Assembly (NCBI GenBank): GCA_017506865.1
Contig: JAFCMP010000434.1
Location: 682,001 to 746,000, forward strand
Origin: Tribonema minus
Taxonomy: Eukaryota; Sar; Xanthophyceae; Tribonematales; Tribonemataceae
Reading direction: 5' to 3'
DNA: 64,000 bases
Shown here: positions 12,736 to 35,179 of the stretch, in pieces
Layout of the letters: every line of letters begins with the position of its first letter
Position numbering within the stretch: the first letter of the stretch is position 1
Translations under genes and position numbers: made by a program
Notes under the pieces: model-generated
Told to the model about the DNA's origin: nothing
Databases searched by the model: none
The model's input: the letters and a program-made list of their open reading frames with translations, nothing else

Positions 12736-13262
12736 CAGCCCTTACGGCTACTGCTGGCAGCAGCAGTCACCGACTGGCAGTGACTGCTAGAGACAGCAGT
12801 AGGCGCCGGACCATGCCCCAGGGGTAATGGTGGGAGGGGAGATGCGCAGCAAAGCATGACAAGCAAGATTAATTGACATTTTCATCTCGATGGATGTACT
12901 CTACTCTGCGGAGTGCCAGACGATCACCAGAGGGCGCTCAAGCCTGGATGGGAGGACAGGGGCGTCGCGCAATGGCTGCTCTCGGTCTGCACCTATAGTC
13001 CAGGGGAGCAGCTGAGACCCCGGGGATGGAACAACTTCCAGCCAGCTACGACAAGGCAAGACGCGGTAATTACCATGACAGTGCCAACAGAGACTGCGCA
13101 TGTAGCTACTCATGAGGTGGCAAACTTCAAGTAAAGCATACTTCAACCGTTCAAGTGCAAAACATGAACATTCAAGACTTATCTTTTCTCAGGCTGTCGT
13201 GCTGGCTGCTTGAATGCGTGCGGGGTCCCTCCTTGGCTTGACTTGAGCTGCCTGCACGCGCG
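12736..13262. other. Unique segment replacing or interrupting satellite unit S6
   Basis: Left of about 12,736 and right of about 13,262 the sequence follows the satellite consensus, with the halves of a GGGTTAACTTGCG...CACATTGTATCAGC landmark separated. The roughly 525 bp between has no match elsewhere in the window. Short open frames on both strands (up to about 81 codons) carry no recognisable domain. I saw no clear target duplication, so it could be an unknown insertion or a retained ancestral sequence. Confidence 0.55.
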
Positions 13263-14436
13263 TGCACAGACACATTGTATCAGCAAAATGAATTGACATT
13301 GTCAACAAAAGCACCACTTTGCCACTGCCAGAGCTCACCCTGATGCTACTGCGACAGACACTTGCAAGCAGGTCAAACTAGCTTGCAAAGATCACATGCA
13401 TCAGCCGTGCGCGCAGTACTGAGCAATGTGGAAAAACTACATCACTGAAGGATTGCCGCGTGCGTAAGCTATCGCGCATGTTCAAGTTGGCCAGTGTGCA
13501 CTTACCGCATGTTGCCCTGGCATGCTTGCTCTACGGAGGCCAGCGCCAACGTCCATGCTGTGTACGGCTGCGCTGGCCCCTCCCGTGCCACATCATCAAC
13601 TTCAAGTGTGGCGGTAGAGTTCTCCAGGGCCAAACTGCAACTTCAACGGGAGAGCTGCCCAGCTGAGTGCTGTTCAGTGCTGGTGACGCTCCAGAAACAG
13701 GAACTTGAAGTGATGTCAGTGCTCAGGGCCCAGGCCGGCGTGAGCTGTTGCAGATGAGCCCCATGCAGGGAGGGTACATACTTGGACCTGACAGACAGCG
13801 TGCCAGTTAAGCAGTCACCCAATGCCAGTGGCGTGTAATGCACCATAATCAGTGCCAACATGTGAAGGCACCATCAGCAGTGAAGGGAGGCCATGCGCGC
13901 TCCATATCTATCACAGTGTCAGCTCCCTTGAGGTGGCTCCGCGTTGTGCATTCATGTCGTCCAAGCTGCTCCATGCACTACGCTGTGCTGCAACACTCCC
14001 ATTATGTAATGGCTATTACGGGTACAAGTCCTGATCCATAAGCTCTTGTCAGGTTGGCACTCAATGTGGGTGCTTGTAGTGTTGTCATAATGCTGATCTC
14101 TGGTTCACATGTCATGGTTTTCAAGCCTTGTCAGGCGCGCTGCAAGGGCCGGGCCACCTCCGTGTTGACATTGCGTGACCACACCTTTGTCACAGCGCAC
14201 TAAAGTTAGAATTTGTTGTCATCAGCCACATAGACGGACACAGTCACAGTGCCTGCCATGTAGGACTATACTCCAGCAGTGAATGTCAGTCGCCACTGCG
14301 TCAGTGTGCAGTCACACCATCATAAGCAGCATGCACAGTGCAATGTCCATATTTGCCACACAACCAATCACGTACGGTATCGATGGCCAGACCAATACCA
14401 TTCATTTGCCACTCAGTACATCGGTCACAGCCACAT

Positions 14437-16591
14437 TCTGATGCACACTCGTTTGTACGATGCTCGCCACAACTTACCTCTATAGGCGAATGTGGCGCTG
14501 TATTTCCGGTGCAGCGCTTCTGCATATGTAGAGCTCGCAAGGACGCAAGTCACGCGCCGCGTGTGCCCTAGCCTGAAATCTAACTAGCATCACATAGTAA
14601 CCCTACTTAGGCTGAATGATACCACAAGTACTTGTCACGCTGCTCTGAACCTGTTTTTCGTGTATTCCCAAGTATGATGGTCGTACTTTTATAACCGTGA
14701 ACAACCAGGTGATCATGTTTTTCAAAGCGGTTACAGCAGAGACGCGCATGTAGCTCACCTGATATACAGCGGAGAGCCGGCAAGCTGCAGTACTGATGTG
14801 CAAATACGTGTTCAGTAGCAAAACTTCAATTGTTCATATTCTAACCCAACCGTAAACCTCACCTGAACCCGAGATTGCCATGCTCATGTAACCCTGAGTT
14901 AAACTCACCTTTCTTGCTCACCCTCGCCCCCACAGAGACATCTACGCTACTCCTATTCAACACTTTACCTGGAAGAACTCCAAACCAAAGGCAATCAACC
15001 ACCAATAGGATCGTAGTAGCCAACTACTTCGAAGTATACTTTTACCAGACTGCACAACGCTACTGTATGCAGACTGCCCAAGGCAGATGGTGGAAATAAT
15101 AATGAAAAATGAAGTCAGACTTCAAACATGAAGTACAGCGCCACAGGCAAGGGCTACTCAACTATAGCCGCCACGTACCTTTCAATATATATGAGGAAGG
15201 TTATGATTAAAGAAACTCACCTGTACAATTGTGGAAGGACAAATTGGGGGCTTGTGGAAATGGGCGCTTCCATTGCCCTTGTCGTTGTGGTTGGCTCACC
15301 CTGAAGCGCGTAGAAAGTAACGTAAGAGTGGCAGCAAATAAAAGTAAGTTACATGCCATTCTGTTATGCAAGCCTGAAACGGTGTCGGTTGTGCACCATG
15401 TCAAGGCAAACACATGAACGAGGTGGGTCAACTTGCGTGCATACGCAGACACATCGTATCAGCAAAATGAGTTGACATTGTCAACAAAAGCACCACTTTG
15501 CTACTGCCAGAGCTCACCCTGATGCTACTGCGACAGACTCTTGCAAGCAGGTCAAACTAGTAAGGATTACACGCACCAGCCGTGCGCGCAGTCCAGTACT
15601 GAGCAATGTGGACAAACTACTTGAAGAATTGCTGCGTGCGTACGCTATCGCGCATGTTGAGCGAGACAGTAGGCACTTACCGCATGTTGCCCGTGCATGC
15701 TTGCTCCACGGAGGCCAGCGCCAACGTCCATGCTGTGTACGGCTGCGCTGGCCCCTCCCGTGCCACATCATCAACTTCAATTGTGGCGATTCTCCAGGCC
15801 GAACTGTAACTTCAACTGGAGAGCTGCCCAGCTGAGCGCTGTTCAGTGCTGGTGACGCTCCAGAAACAGGAACTTGAAGTGATGTCAGTGCTCAGGACCC
15901 AAGCCGGCGTGAGCTGTTGCAGATGCGCCATGCAGGGAGGGTGCTTGGACCTGACAGTCAGCGTGCCACTTAAGCAGTCACCCAATGCCAGTGCCAGTGG
16001 CTTGCAAATTCAGTCACCACCAGTGCCAAGGTTAAGGTACCATCAGCAGCAAAGGGAGGCCATGCACGCTGCATGTCTATCCTAGCGTCAGCTCCCGTGA
16101 GGTGGCTCCTCGTTGTGCATTCAAGTCGTCCACGCTGCTCCATGCACTACGCTGTGCTGCAACACTCCCATTATGTAATGGCTCTCGCGGGTACAAGTCC
16201 TGATCCATAAGCTCTTGTCAGGTTGGCATTCAATGTGGGTGTTCGTAGTGTTGTCATAATGCTGATCTCTGGTTCACATGTCATGGTATTCAAGCCTTGT
16301 AACACGCGCTGCAATGGCCATTTCCGTGTTGACATTGCGTGACCACACCTTAGTCACAGCGCACCAAAGCTAGAATTTGTAACCACCAGCCAGATGAGCA
16401 CAGTGCCTGCCATATAGGACGATACCTCAGCATTCAATGTCAGTGGCCACTGCGCCAGTGTGCAGTCACACCATCTTAAGCAGCATGCACAGTGCGATGT
16501 CCATCTTTGCCACACGTCCAATCGCTTGCGCACGGTATCAATTGCCAGACCAATACCATTCATTCGCGTCTAAGTAAGGTCACCACCAGCT
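14437..16591. repeat. Satellite unit S7 (near-identical sister of S1, empty retroelement site)
   Basis: Nearly identical to S1 over its first 1.1 kb. It provides the uninterrupted target site at about 14,621-14,640 for the insertion found at about 200-787 in S1. Confidence 0.85.
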
Positions 16592-17430
16592 TCTGACGCA
16601 CACTGGTCTGTACAAATGCTCGCCACAACATACTCCTAAAGGCGCATGTGGCGCTGTGTTCAAAGTTTCCGGTGCAGCGCTTCTGCATAGAGCACGCAAT
16701 AACGCACTTGACGCGCCGCGTGTGCCCTGCCCTAACCCTAAATAGCATCACATCATAACCCCAGGCCAATTGATACTTTTTCAGTACCACAAGTACTTGT
16801 CATGCTGCTCTGATCCTGTTTTACGTGTATTCCCAAGTATGATGGTGTACAACCGTGGACAACCAGATTATCATGTTTCTCAAAGCGGTTACAGCAGACA
16901 CAAGCATGTAGCTCACCTGATATACAGCAGAAAGCCGGCAAGCTGCAGTAACGGTAAGCAATTATGTGATTGATAGCACACCTCGAACTGTTCTCTTCAA
17001 ACTTAACCCTACCATGAATCTAACCCTTACCCTAGGTTGCCATGCTCATGTAACCCTAACTTAAACTTACCTTTCTTGTTGACCCTCGCCCAAAGTCTAT
17101 GCTATCCCTATGTAGTACTTTACCTGGAACAACTCCAAACCAAAGGCGATCAACCACAAACAGCGTCGCAGTAGCCAATTGTACATTTGCGAGACTGCAC
17201 AACGCTACTGTATGCAGACTGCCCAGGCAAAGAGACTTCAGGCCAGATGGTAACAAATTTTTGATGAGTAACACAGTCAAACTTCAAACGTGAAGTACAG
17301 CGTGACAGGCAAAGGCTGCTACACGTGCACTTGCCTGTAGTCTCACTGTAGCCACGTACCTCAATACATACTCAAAAGGTCATTCAAGGAAACTCACCTG
17401 TGCAATTCTGCACCACTTGTTGGGGGTGCG
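16592..17430. repeat. Satellite unit S8 (partial, diverged)
   Basis: Last recognisable, incomplete unit. It contains the best CCCTAACCCTAAA match of the satellite at about 16,730-16,742. Homology to other units is lost around 17,430. Confidence 0.65.
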
Positions 17431-17875
17431 CGGTGTTACTGCTCTTACAGTTCGTGCCAAGATGACCGGGGCTGGGTAAGATGCACTTACCTTTCATGTC
17501 ATTGCTCAGATTGCAGTGTGTCTATGACATCCGCGAATGCGAGAGACCCACGCATGCAGGTCGATGTATCATCGGAGTGAAATCCAGCTTAAGGTCAGAG
17601 TTCACGGCAGCGTTGGGGTTACAATTGGGCGTAGGTGGGGAGGTTTGTCTGCGTGCGCTTTGTTCCAGAGGTAGGCCTGTTGCGTGTGCGGTCAACTTGT
17701 GCAAAGACTTGTGCGATATGCGTGTCACGCACTTTCGCAGGAGGTGCGTCACATGCTCGCATGCCCTGCTCCAGCGCGCACGATCAGCACGTCTGCGTTT
17801 TGACTGGGGAACGTGTGTGAACACGTGTGTGTGTGTGTGCTCCGCTCTGGCACGGGCACGTTGCGCGAGCCTGAT

Positions 17876-17914
17876 GAGGGTAGGGCTAGGGTTAGGATTA
17901 GGACTAGGGTTAGC
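17876..17914 (+). repeat. Degenerate interstitial telomere-like tract
   Basis: About six consecutive hexamers of TAGGGT type with variants (AGGGCT, AGGATT, AGGACT) in the G-rich orientation on plus. The satellite copies to the left carry the C-rich orientation on plus. The tract is too short and degenerate to be a functional telomere. I infer an old telomere-repair or fusion trace, or a subtelomeric spacer. Confidence 0.7.
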
Positions 17915-20900
17915 AGGTGCGTCACACTCGCATGTGCTCTCCTTCGGGGGCCAGTTAAGGTTAGAATCCAGGTGAGGATCAGTGGCGGGTACGTCAATCT
18001 GGCATGCCCGGTGCACCTCATAGTATGACAGCAGGCGCTTTGCGATCAGCAACGCCGTGGTATCTACAGCAGTGATGCTGCGTCACTCGTGCAGTCCCTT
18101 GTAGTCCGTTAGACAGCCACCAGAACAACTAGCTCCATGTGAGTTGCATTCAGATGTCGATCTATCGCAGACTCTGCAATTCTCATTGCGGAAACACGCC
18201 AAAGTTATGCACTGCGTGCTGCACATTTGTATGCAGGATCCATTGTCAGCGCGAACTGCACTGTCATACACTGTCAATCTTCCAGTCGTTCAAGTCTCCC
18301 GTTCATGCGCCATGGTCCCTACAACCAAAAAATCCAGGAGCGAAAAAACGCCGACTTGCTCCAGGTAGTGCTTTGCAGTTTGAACCTGCAGGTCGATGCA
18401 GTGCCAGGTTCACCACAATCACATCCAGATGTTGGGAATCGATACACCTTGCACAGAGCTCTTGGATTGGCCTGAGAGCACGATGAGAGCGCGACGAAAC
18501 TGATTGCCAGTGAAAGGAGCAAATACACTCACCTGGTGCCATGCCGCCGCTTTCAGAAGTTATTGAGGCGCCACGTAGAGGACCCCTCCGAGACCTTGGA
18601 GAATGTTATTGTGGCTTGCAGAGACGGCGTCAACAACGGCCTGCAACAGCAGCGTAGCAGCGGCAGCAGATTCGAATCAGTTGTGGGCATCTCTCGTGCA
18701 GTACATCAAGCGCATATGATAACGAAGGTGTAAGCGACATGGGTATTGCGGAAAAGCAGCAACTGTGAACGGCATCACAAACCAGCCTCAGACAGCGCTG
18801 ACCTCAGCATTGCTCAGCGCTGGTAGCGCGCCCAATGCAGAGATTGGCGTCAGTGCGCAGCATTGTATATGGTGCAGCAATTGAACATTGACAACTTGCA
18901 CCCTGGGTGATTGAACTCGGCAAATGCGCGCGGACGCGCCTCGTACGTGCATAAACTGCTATCTTACGTACTGCAAAGCACACGCGAGGTAGGGCCATGT
19001 CATGGTCAATGGAATACAAGAGGTGAGCGCTTCAGTGCTACCGTGTTCAAGCAACAGCGTATGGATGGCAGACAGGCTGCCGCACTACGTCGCAATGGAA
19101 TGCAAAACGGACATCATGTCGCCAACAAAGTGCACTAAACTTTGCGAGCAGAGCCTTGCCCATAGGTAGGTCGGTTCTGATACGAGCATGCGTGCGCATC
19201 TGGCAAACATGCGATATCAACGGCGTACATAGATGTACACATTGGCGATCCTTATAAGAATGTGCAACATACATGACGTTACACCGCTCACCTCTATTAC
19301 ATACACCATCCACCATGCCCCAGAGCGCCAAACAAGGAGCCCCAAGCAGAGCCGCTGAGCGTTAGCTCCTCCTTCATGCAAAATCGGCCTTCCTGTGAAG
19401 GAGCGGGACATATGTGGTCTGCTGTCAATATGCGGCGGCTTTTACGCGTGTGCCGCGCAGTAAGTCAGGCATAAGCGGGCTTGCTCAACAGACGAGCAGC
19501 CTGCATCACATCAGCCACTGACACTGCATGTCTGTAGAGTACATAAAAGGTACGTGACAGCAAATGCTCAGGCGCACAGCATATGCGTACCAAGGGTGTC
19601 GAGGTGTAAATGACGAGCCGATCAATGAGCTGCACGAGTTGACACTTGATTTGCTGACATGAGGTGTTGACGCTCCTCAGTCGAGCGCTGAGCAGCGCAG
19701 CTGTGTGGGCAGCGTGACGACATAGTGAACCAACAACGGCAGCTGACCAGGCAGCAAAGAGTTTCTTTCATCTACGTCCAGCTACCTACTACTGCTGAGT
19801 GAAGGCCGTGAAGGCAGCACGAGGATAAACTCTCGTTGGATGAAGAAAACAGAGTCGGTCGTGGGCACAAGAAAGTAGGTTTGAGGACGCCACCACCACG
19901 GCGCAGACAGAGACAGGCAGGCAAGCAGTGTTCGACTAGTATGTACGCACGCCCCTGTGTGGCACATGCCCAGCTCGGCATATTGCGCGTACACTCTGTA
20001 CGAGATGCAACCTCACGCCCTTTGATGCAGCAACATCAACAGAAACATGGCGACTCACCATGGGGCCTGGAGCTCCTCCAAAGCAATGCCTCTTCCAGTG
20101 CAGTCCTTTGCTGTCGTGAGCCAGGTGGGGGTCGCCATGTGTACTGCACGACGTGGCCGGCGCTCCAGGCAGGCTCTTTTCGCCGCAGGAGAAACGGGCG
20201 GAGGAAAGGGGTGTTGCCCTCGCGTGAGAAGAGTAAAGCTCCGCCTTCATCCAGGCGTGCGTAACGCCCCCGCGCAAGCGCCACCCTCTCTCCTGCTGCG
20301 TTGTGGTGGCCACAAGGTTGTGGGTCGTCGAGGATGAAAAAGAAACGTCTCTAGAAGCCCCAGCTCGCCACCGCGAAGCCCCAGCGGCGGCGAGTGGACA
20401 GCACGGGGAGCAGGCCGTTCTCAGGCCTGCTGGCAGGCAGCTCCACACCTGTGCCGTTGCGCACGGCTTGGAAAACTCAGTCGCAGGCACGTGGTGGTTA
20501 CATTGTCAAACACCTTGAGCTGGCTACGCTGTTGCTGGCAGCTTTGGCGCAGGATTTGCTTGGCGGCGCGCCTGATGTGTGGGGGGAGCAGAGCTAAGGG
20601 CAGCTGCTAGGCGGCGAGCGCTGCAGCTCGTGGCGTGCTGCTGTGATGTGCCCATCTGGAGTGTCAGTTAGCACAGAGGGGCTGGGGGGAAGGAGGGGGA
20701 ATTCATACGAGGTGATGTCGGAACCTGCTGAGTACGTGCCCTGCGACCATGACACTTGAAGGGAGATTGACTGTGAGTGATATCTGCTCAAATCAGATGG
20801 CAACACTATCATCTATCTTGCCGCCTCAGTACTGGTCATCAACTGATTAATAAAAAAGTAGCCTTGCTGTTTGAAAAGGTTCGTCGACTTGCAGGCAGGA

Positions 20901-21331
20901 ACAGCTACAGAGCTGCGCGTCACACGCTGCGAGCAGTTAGATTTTGCTGACAGTGTTTGCATTGAACCCACTTGCTGAGTGCTGACAGGCTGTGCTGCCC
21001 ATGTCGGCTACATGGCGATAGACGTCTCTCTGATGAGCGTTGACACATGCAATTCAATGTCGTATGGATAGGTCGTGCCACTTGCGCAAACCTTCCACAC
21101 ATCCGTACATCGTCAGCAATAGTATACGAGAGTGCAGGCTGCACATGCCTTTAACTCACAATAAAACGTCTGCCCGAGCAGCAGGCGCTCCACATTGAAA
21201 GAGCGTTCAAGTCTACTCTTCAGCCTGCATCAAGGTCAAGTTGAAGTTGGGTTGTGTCATTCAATGAGCAGACAGACCGCCATATAGTACAGGTTACTTG
21301 GGCCCTCAAGCAAAAAAAGGTACACACCGCT

Positions 21332-21362
21332 TTATTTCACGCCCTGAGCGAGAATTGATCAA
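21332..21362 (+). mobile_element. 31-bp retroelement scar, family A, copy A3, with 12-bp target duplication
   Basis: The 12-mer GTACACACCGCT occurs at 21,320-21,331 and again at 21,363-21,374. The 31 bp between contain GCCCTGAGCGAGAATT, the reverse complement of the family A 3' end at about 205-220 and 53,164-53,179. Read on plus, the element 3' end abuts GTAC. This looks like an extreme 5' truncation that left only the 3' terminus. Confidence 0.85.
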
Positions 21363-22440
21363 GTACACACCGCTCAAAGACACGTTGCGCTACACAGTGA
21401 CATATGCAGGCGACGCTGCGCAGATGGGGCACATACTGGTTTGTGCATTGGTGCAGCAGCGTCCATTAGCCCCAGGCAGAGAGTTCACGGAGCACATGTA
21501 CTTGATGTCACCTCAGCGTCACCAGCAACCATGTGTGCAGGGGAAAAATGGCAGCAGAGGAAAACACAGGTCCTGACTATCATGAGTGTATTTGATCGCA
21601 ACGAACTGCTGATGTAAGATAGCGGCTTATGTCCATGCATGGACAGCGCTTCCCGCCCTGCTGGTAACAATCCCACCACGTCCCAACTATCCCTTGTCCT
21701 CTTGCACACCGTGACGTGCACACAACCAGGGGCTACCTCAAGGCTCTCCAGGAGGCATTGCTCAGTTACGTTCACTTTTGAGACATGGAGTCTCTGTCCC
21801 CTTGTTTGCAGGCTTGCGGTACAGTCATGGCATTTCAGGCAACCACGCCCCATGCCGACGTGACCTGTCAGACGCTCATGGACTAGTGCAGTGGGGAGCG
21901 CTACATGGGAGCGTATGGGTACATGACGCCTCAAGAATCCTAGCCTACACCAGCGAGCATGCAAGTGTGTAGCGTGGCATTGGACTTCCTTGTGTGCAAC
22001 TGAGTGCGTGTTGTGGACTTTGCGCGGCGAAGATCGACACCGTTTTGAGGGGCTTCATTCTGCGCAATGGTCATATCCGCAAACTGGCTTGCCATTGGCA
22101 TGTGCCCATGATCCTGACACAAGTTGTCAAGGCCCATCACATGCCCCCAAGTACGAATAGTGAATGATGGTGCACACCCCAGGGTTCCCCCGCAGTCACG
22201 GTGTTGCCATCGAACGCGACCATGACTGCGCCGTCAGCATGTTTGTGTGCGGTGTGGCGAGGCTGCTGAGGGTATCCACGTGGAGCGACCTGTTCTGGCA
22301 GGTCGAGGGCAACTTGTCGAAAGGGTGTGCCTCATAGGCCAGTTTCCCCAACGCAGAGTGGTTTACGGCCTTGGATCGATGCGTGCTGCTGCTCGCAGCT
22401 GCGCATTGCTGCTGCCAACTGGGTACAATATGGGAAGGGT

Positions 22441-22500
22441 AAGCAGAGCTTCGGTGGGGGAAAGGGGGGAAGGGAGAGGGGGTGTATGGGGGGGTCGCGT
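22441..22500 (+). repeat. G-run cluster (potential G-quadruplex)
   Basis: Several runs of four to seven G on plus within about 60 bp (GGGGG, GGGGGG, GGGGG, GGGGGGG), spaced closely enough for G-quadruplex formation. No gene context is evident. Confidence 0.5.
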
Positions 22501-24857
22501 GTGGCTATTCATAGTCCACGATTATTATTCTACCTCAAGTACCTTGAATACAGCGTCAAACATTATACACACGGTGTAATACCCAGACTTTAGCTGCGGG
22601 TCCTGACCAGGGTTCGGGCGTACGTGGGCGTGCCAGGCATTGCACACGCGCGCCTTCTTCAGAAGCACCAATGACATAGTGCCATCTGCAGCCATGCCCT
22701 CCTGCAGCCAGGCTGCCTAGTAGCAGAGCCTATGGCATCAAAATGCAGTGCTAGCGTGGCATGAATCTGTATGCCCCGAATGCCATCAGACCATATCAAA
22801 CAGTCGAGCGGTGCAACTTGCATGCTCAGTGCTTTGCAGAACAGTTGATACACGGGGGTCGCCATCAAGTAGTGCAGTCACAGTATCAGAGTGGTCTGTT
22901 GGCTTGACACGGATCTGGTCGAGACAGAAGCGCGTGCATGTTCTTTTCTCCAAATCTCGCCGATGGCGGGCGCAAGCAAGCCCATGTTCAGCATCGTTGC
23001 CACCAAAGTCTATACGTTGACAACAAAGTGTGATGTGGGCTTCGTTGCAAGCCTTTGTATGATGTTGCGTAAAAAATGAAGCGGATTTCCACACGCCCCC
23101 CGAAGCTGCAGTGGTATGCTTGTATGTGAAAGAAAGTGCTGCGCTGCCTCAGCCCTGACCCCTGTCCCCCACTGGGGTATGTAAAGGGGGGTGCCAGTAC
23201 AACCCCACATACAACCCCACTCTAGGTTTGTTCAAACCTCAGCCACTGTAGGGACACATAGAAGTATAGATTAGGGCTTCACTTGACCGTAGGTAAACCT
23301 TGGGCATATGCAAGCGCAGTCACAGTGCTAGAGAAGTGCGGCCGGAGCGGGCAAACCACTCTCGTATTCCGACACCGCCCCGTGTACACGTTTGGACTGG
23401 CATTGTACATGCGGTGTAGTTCTGCTCAATTGCCACATGGCAGTCAATGCTCTGTCCTGTGAGCACAGCACAGACTCTGAGGTGTCAAGAATGTCATGTG
23501 TGGTCATTTGCGGGCCGGTGTCGCTGCATGCGTGCAAGCGGTCATGTTTGAGAGATCTCGATCTGCCAGCTGCGTCAGCTCCCAACGTCGACTAGACATG
23601 TTGTCCATGGCGGATCAGCCTTCTTGTACTGGACATACAAGCAGGCACAGTCACCCACTGCAACCAGCAAGGCACATTTGACAGCCACATTGCTCCGCTT
23701 CACGGTGCCTCCACAACACATCTGAACAGCAGAACAACGCGCGCTGTGCCTTACTTGGTGCAGACATGTCAGCAAGGAGGACAGTACCAGAGAGCAACGC
23801 CACCACCATAGTGTTGAAATGAATGAAGGTGCATGTGCATTGTGGGCCCTGCATAGTGCACTACGTGCAATTACAATCAGCAGCAAACCATTTCTGACCT
23901 CTTCGCAGAATGGACTGCTGGCAACTAAGACTTTACAGACCGCAAGAGATGCGCAGCAGGGGAAGCTAGAAGACTAACAGAATGTGTAAGGATGTGTAGG
24001 CGGTGCGAAAGATCTATATGAAAAGACGAGACCGCTTGAAAGTGCGATGCGTGTAGCATATGGAAAATTGCAGGTGCATGAATATTTGAAATAAATGCCT
24101 GTGAACTGCAACTACGAAGTACATGTACTTTGTATTAATTCTCACGTACATCTACACTTCTCACGTACATCTACACTTCAGTCAACATGATTCAGCTCGG
24201 CTAAGCTGCAAGCTGGTGTGGCCACGCTGGCATCGCACCAGATGAATAGACGTAGAAGTAGAGGAATATGCACTTATACAGTCTGCTGCGAGCCAATCTG
24301 GCAGAGCTGCTGGCATGTCCACAAATGGAAGTTAAATTTTAAGTGTGTCGATACCGCAAGGCATGCAGCGTGCAGGTGTCATTGTCAGATGATGCAGTGT
24401 CACGTCGCACATTAATTTCTTTGTCTTGTGAAATGCGAGCAATATGCGTGTTTGCAGATCAAGTCAAAACCGGCTCACCCTCTCTGCCTGAGACTCCCTG
24501 AGAGCTCCTCGGCAAGGTTGACAGGAATGGAAGGAGCCTGCATGATGTCTGCATCCTTAGGCGGAACGCCGTCATTGTTGGTGCATATTTGAATTTGCCT
24601 TGGCACCTTAACCCAGACTAGCAGCCACAACAACCATGTCAAAATAGCATCAAAACAACAACAGCGCTCGGTGCGTAACCCTGAGCACTGAACATGGGCA
24701 AACCAGCAGGCGAATGCAGCAGCACAAGTCGAAATGCTTGCATTGAGGACGTCACAGTCGAAATGCTTGCATTGAGGACGTCACAGCGCAATTATTTGAA
24801 GCTGTTGGCCTGTTGCATTTCGATGCATGAGCTTGCGAGAGGCAAGATGCGACTGCC

Positions 24858-34985
<10,128 letters not shown>

Positions 34986-35179
34986 GGCTATGGGCTACCA
35001 CTCTCTTTCGTGTGTTTGTTGGGATTTTCATCGGGGGGTAGGTATCTTCGGAGTGGAGTGGTAGTTGAAGTTGATTGAAAAAAGAAAACCTGAACTCAGC
35101 AAACTCTCTAGGCGACACCAGCTGCCAAGCAGTGCATATCTTTGTGTAAAGCGGTCCCTTGATACCCCGCTGCTGCACA
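34986..35179. promoter_or_regulatory. Shared divergent promoter region of PRP43 and CWC21
   Basis: Only 194 bp separate the two start codons, so both 5' UTRs and core promoters must lie here or overlap. An imperfect inverted repeat is visible: CTACCACTCT near 34,996 and GGAGTGGTAG near 35,055-35,066, arms about ten bases long. I see no convincing TATA box. Shared control of the two spliceosome genes is inferred from the spacing. Confidence 0.6.

Larger units (their letters stand above)
11629..14436. repeat. Satellite unit S6 (contains a roughly 0.5-kb foreign segment)
   Basis: A diverged unit, 2,808 bp between anchors. The extra length comes from about 12,736-13,262, which has no counterpart in the other units, and from a short AG-repeat stretch at 12,648-12,666. 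Confidence 0.75.
1..17430. repeat. Subtelomere-like satellite domain
   Basis: The first 17.4 kb is made of related head-to-tail units of about 2.2-2.8 kb. I traced them with an anchor reading roughly CTGATGCACACTCG, found at about 3, 4281, 6753, 9225, 11629, 14437 and 16592 (the copies at 11629 and 16592 are degenerate). Each unit also repeats landmarks such as a Tyr-like GTATTCCCAAGTATGATGG stretch and GCCGGCAAGCTGCA. Short CCCTAA or CCCTAAA motifs recur in each unit, for example at 4398-4412 and 16726-16742, always as the C-strand on plus. That would fit a left chromosome end. Open frames here are 60-190 codons, repeat with the satellite, overlap in several frames and show no recognisable domain, so I call no gene. 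Homology fades near 17,430. Confidence 0.88.
17431..24857. other. Gene-poor region between satellite and PRP43
   Basis: About 7.4 kb with no gene I can support. Open frames reach 184 codons (minus strand, about 19,936-20,490) but have no domain, no plausible splice partners and heavy overlap on both strands. Around 20.0-20.6 kb the base composition is more GC-rich. Minus-strand frames between 21.4 and 23.9 kb are somewhat protein-like but broken, possibly a decayed mobile element; I cannot name one. Listed separately are a telomere-like tract, a retroelement scar and a G-run cluster. Short tandem duplications lie at 24,141-24,179 (19-bp period) and 24,727-24,785 (29-bp period), the latter just downstream of the PRP43 stop codon. 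Confidence 0.6.

Noticed and set aside
17481..18052. Overlapping 164- and 176-codon frames on both strands
   Set aside because: They include the telomere-like and GT-repeat tracts, which translate to low-complexity peptides on both strands.
19936..20490. 184-codon minus-strand frame in a GC-rich stretch
   Set aside because: No domain, strong competition from plus-strand frames, and no splice-consistent extension.
21485..23886. Minus-strand frames of 60-160 codons as exons of a transposase
   Set aside because: Some peptides look protein-like, but I could not find catalytic motifs, frame-consistent junctions or terminal repeats.
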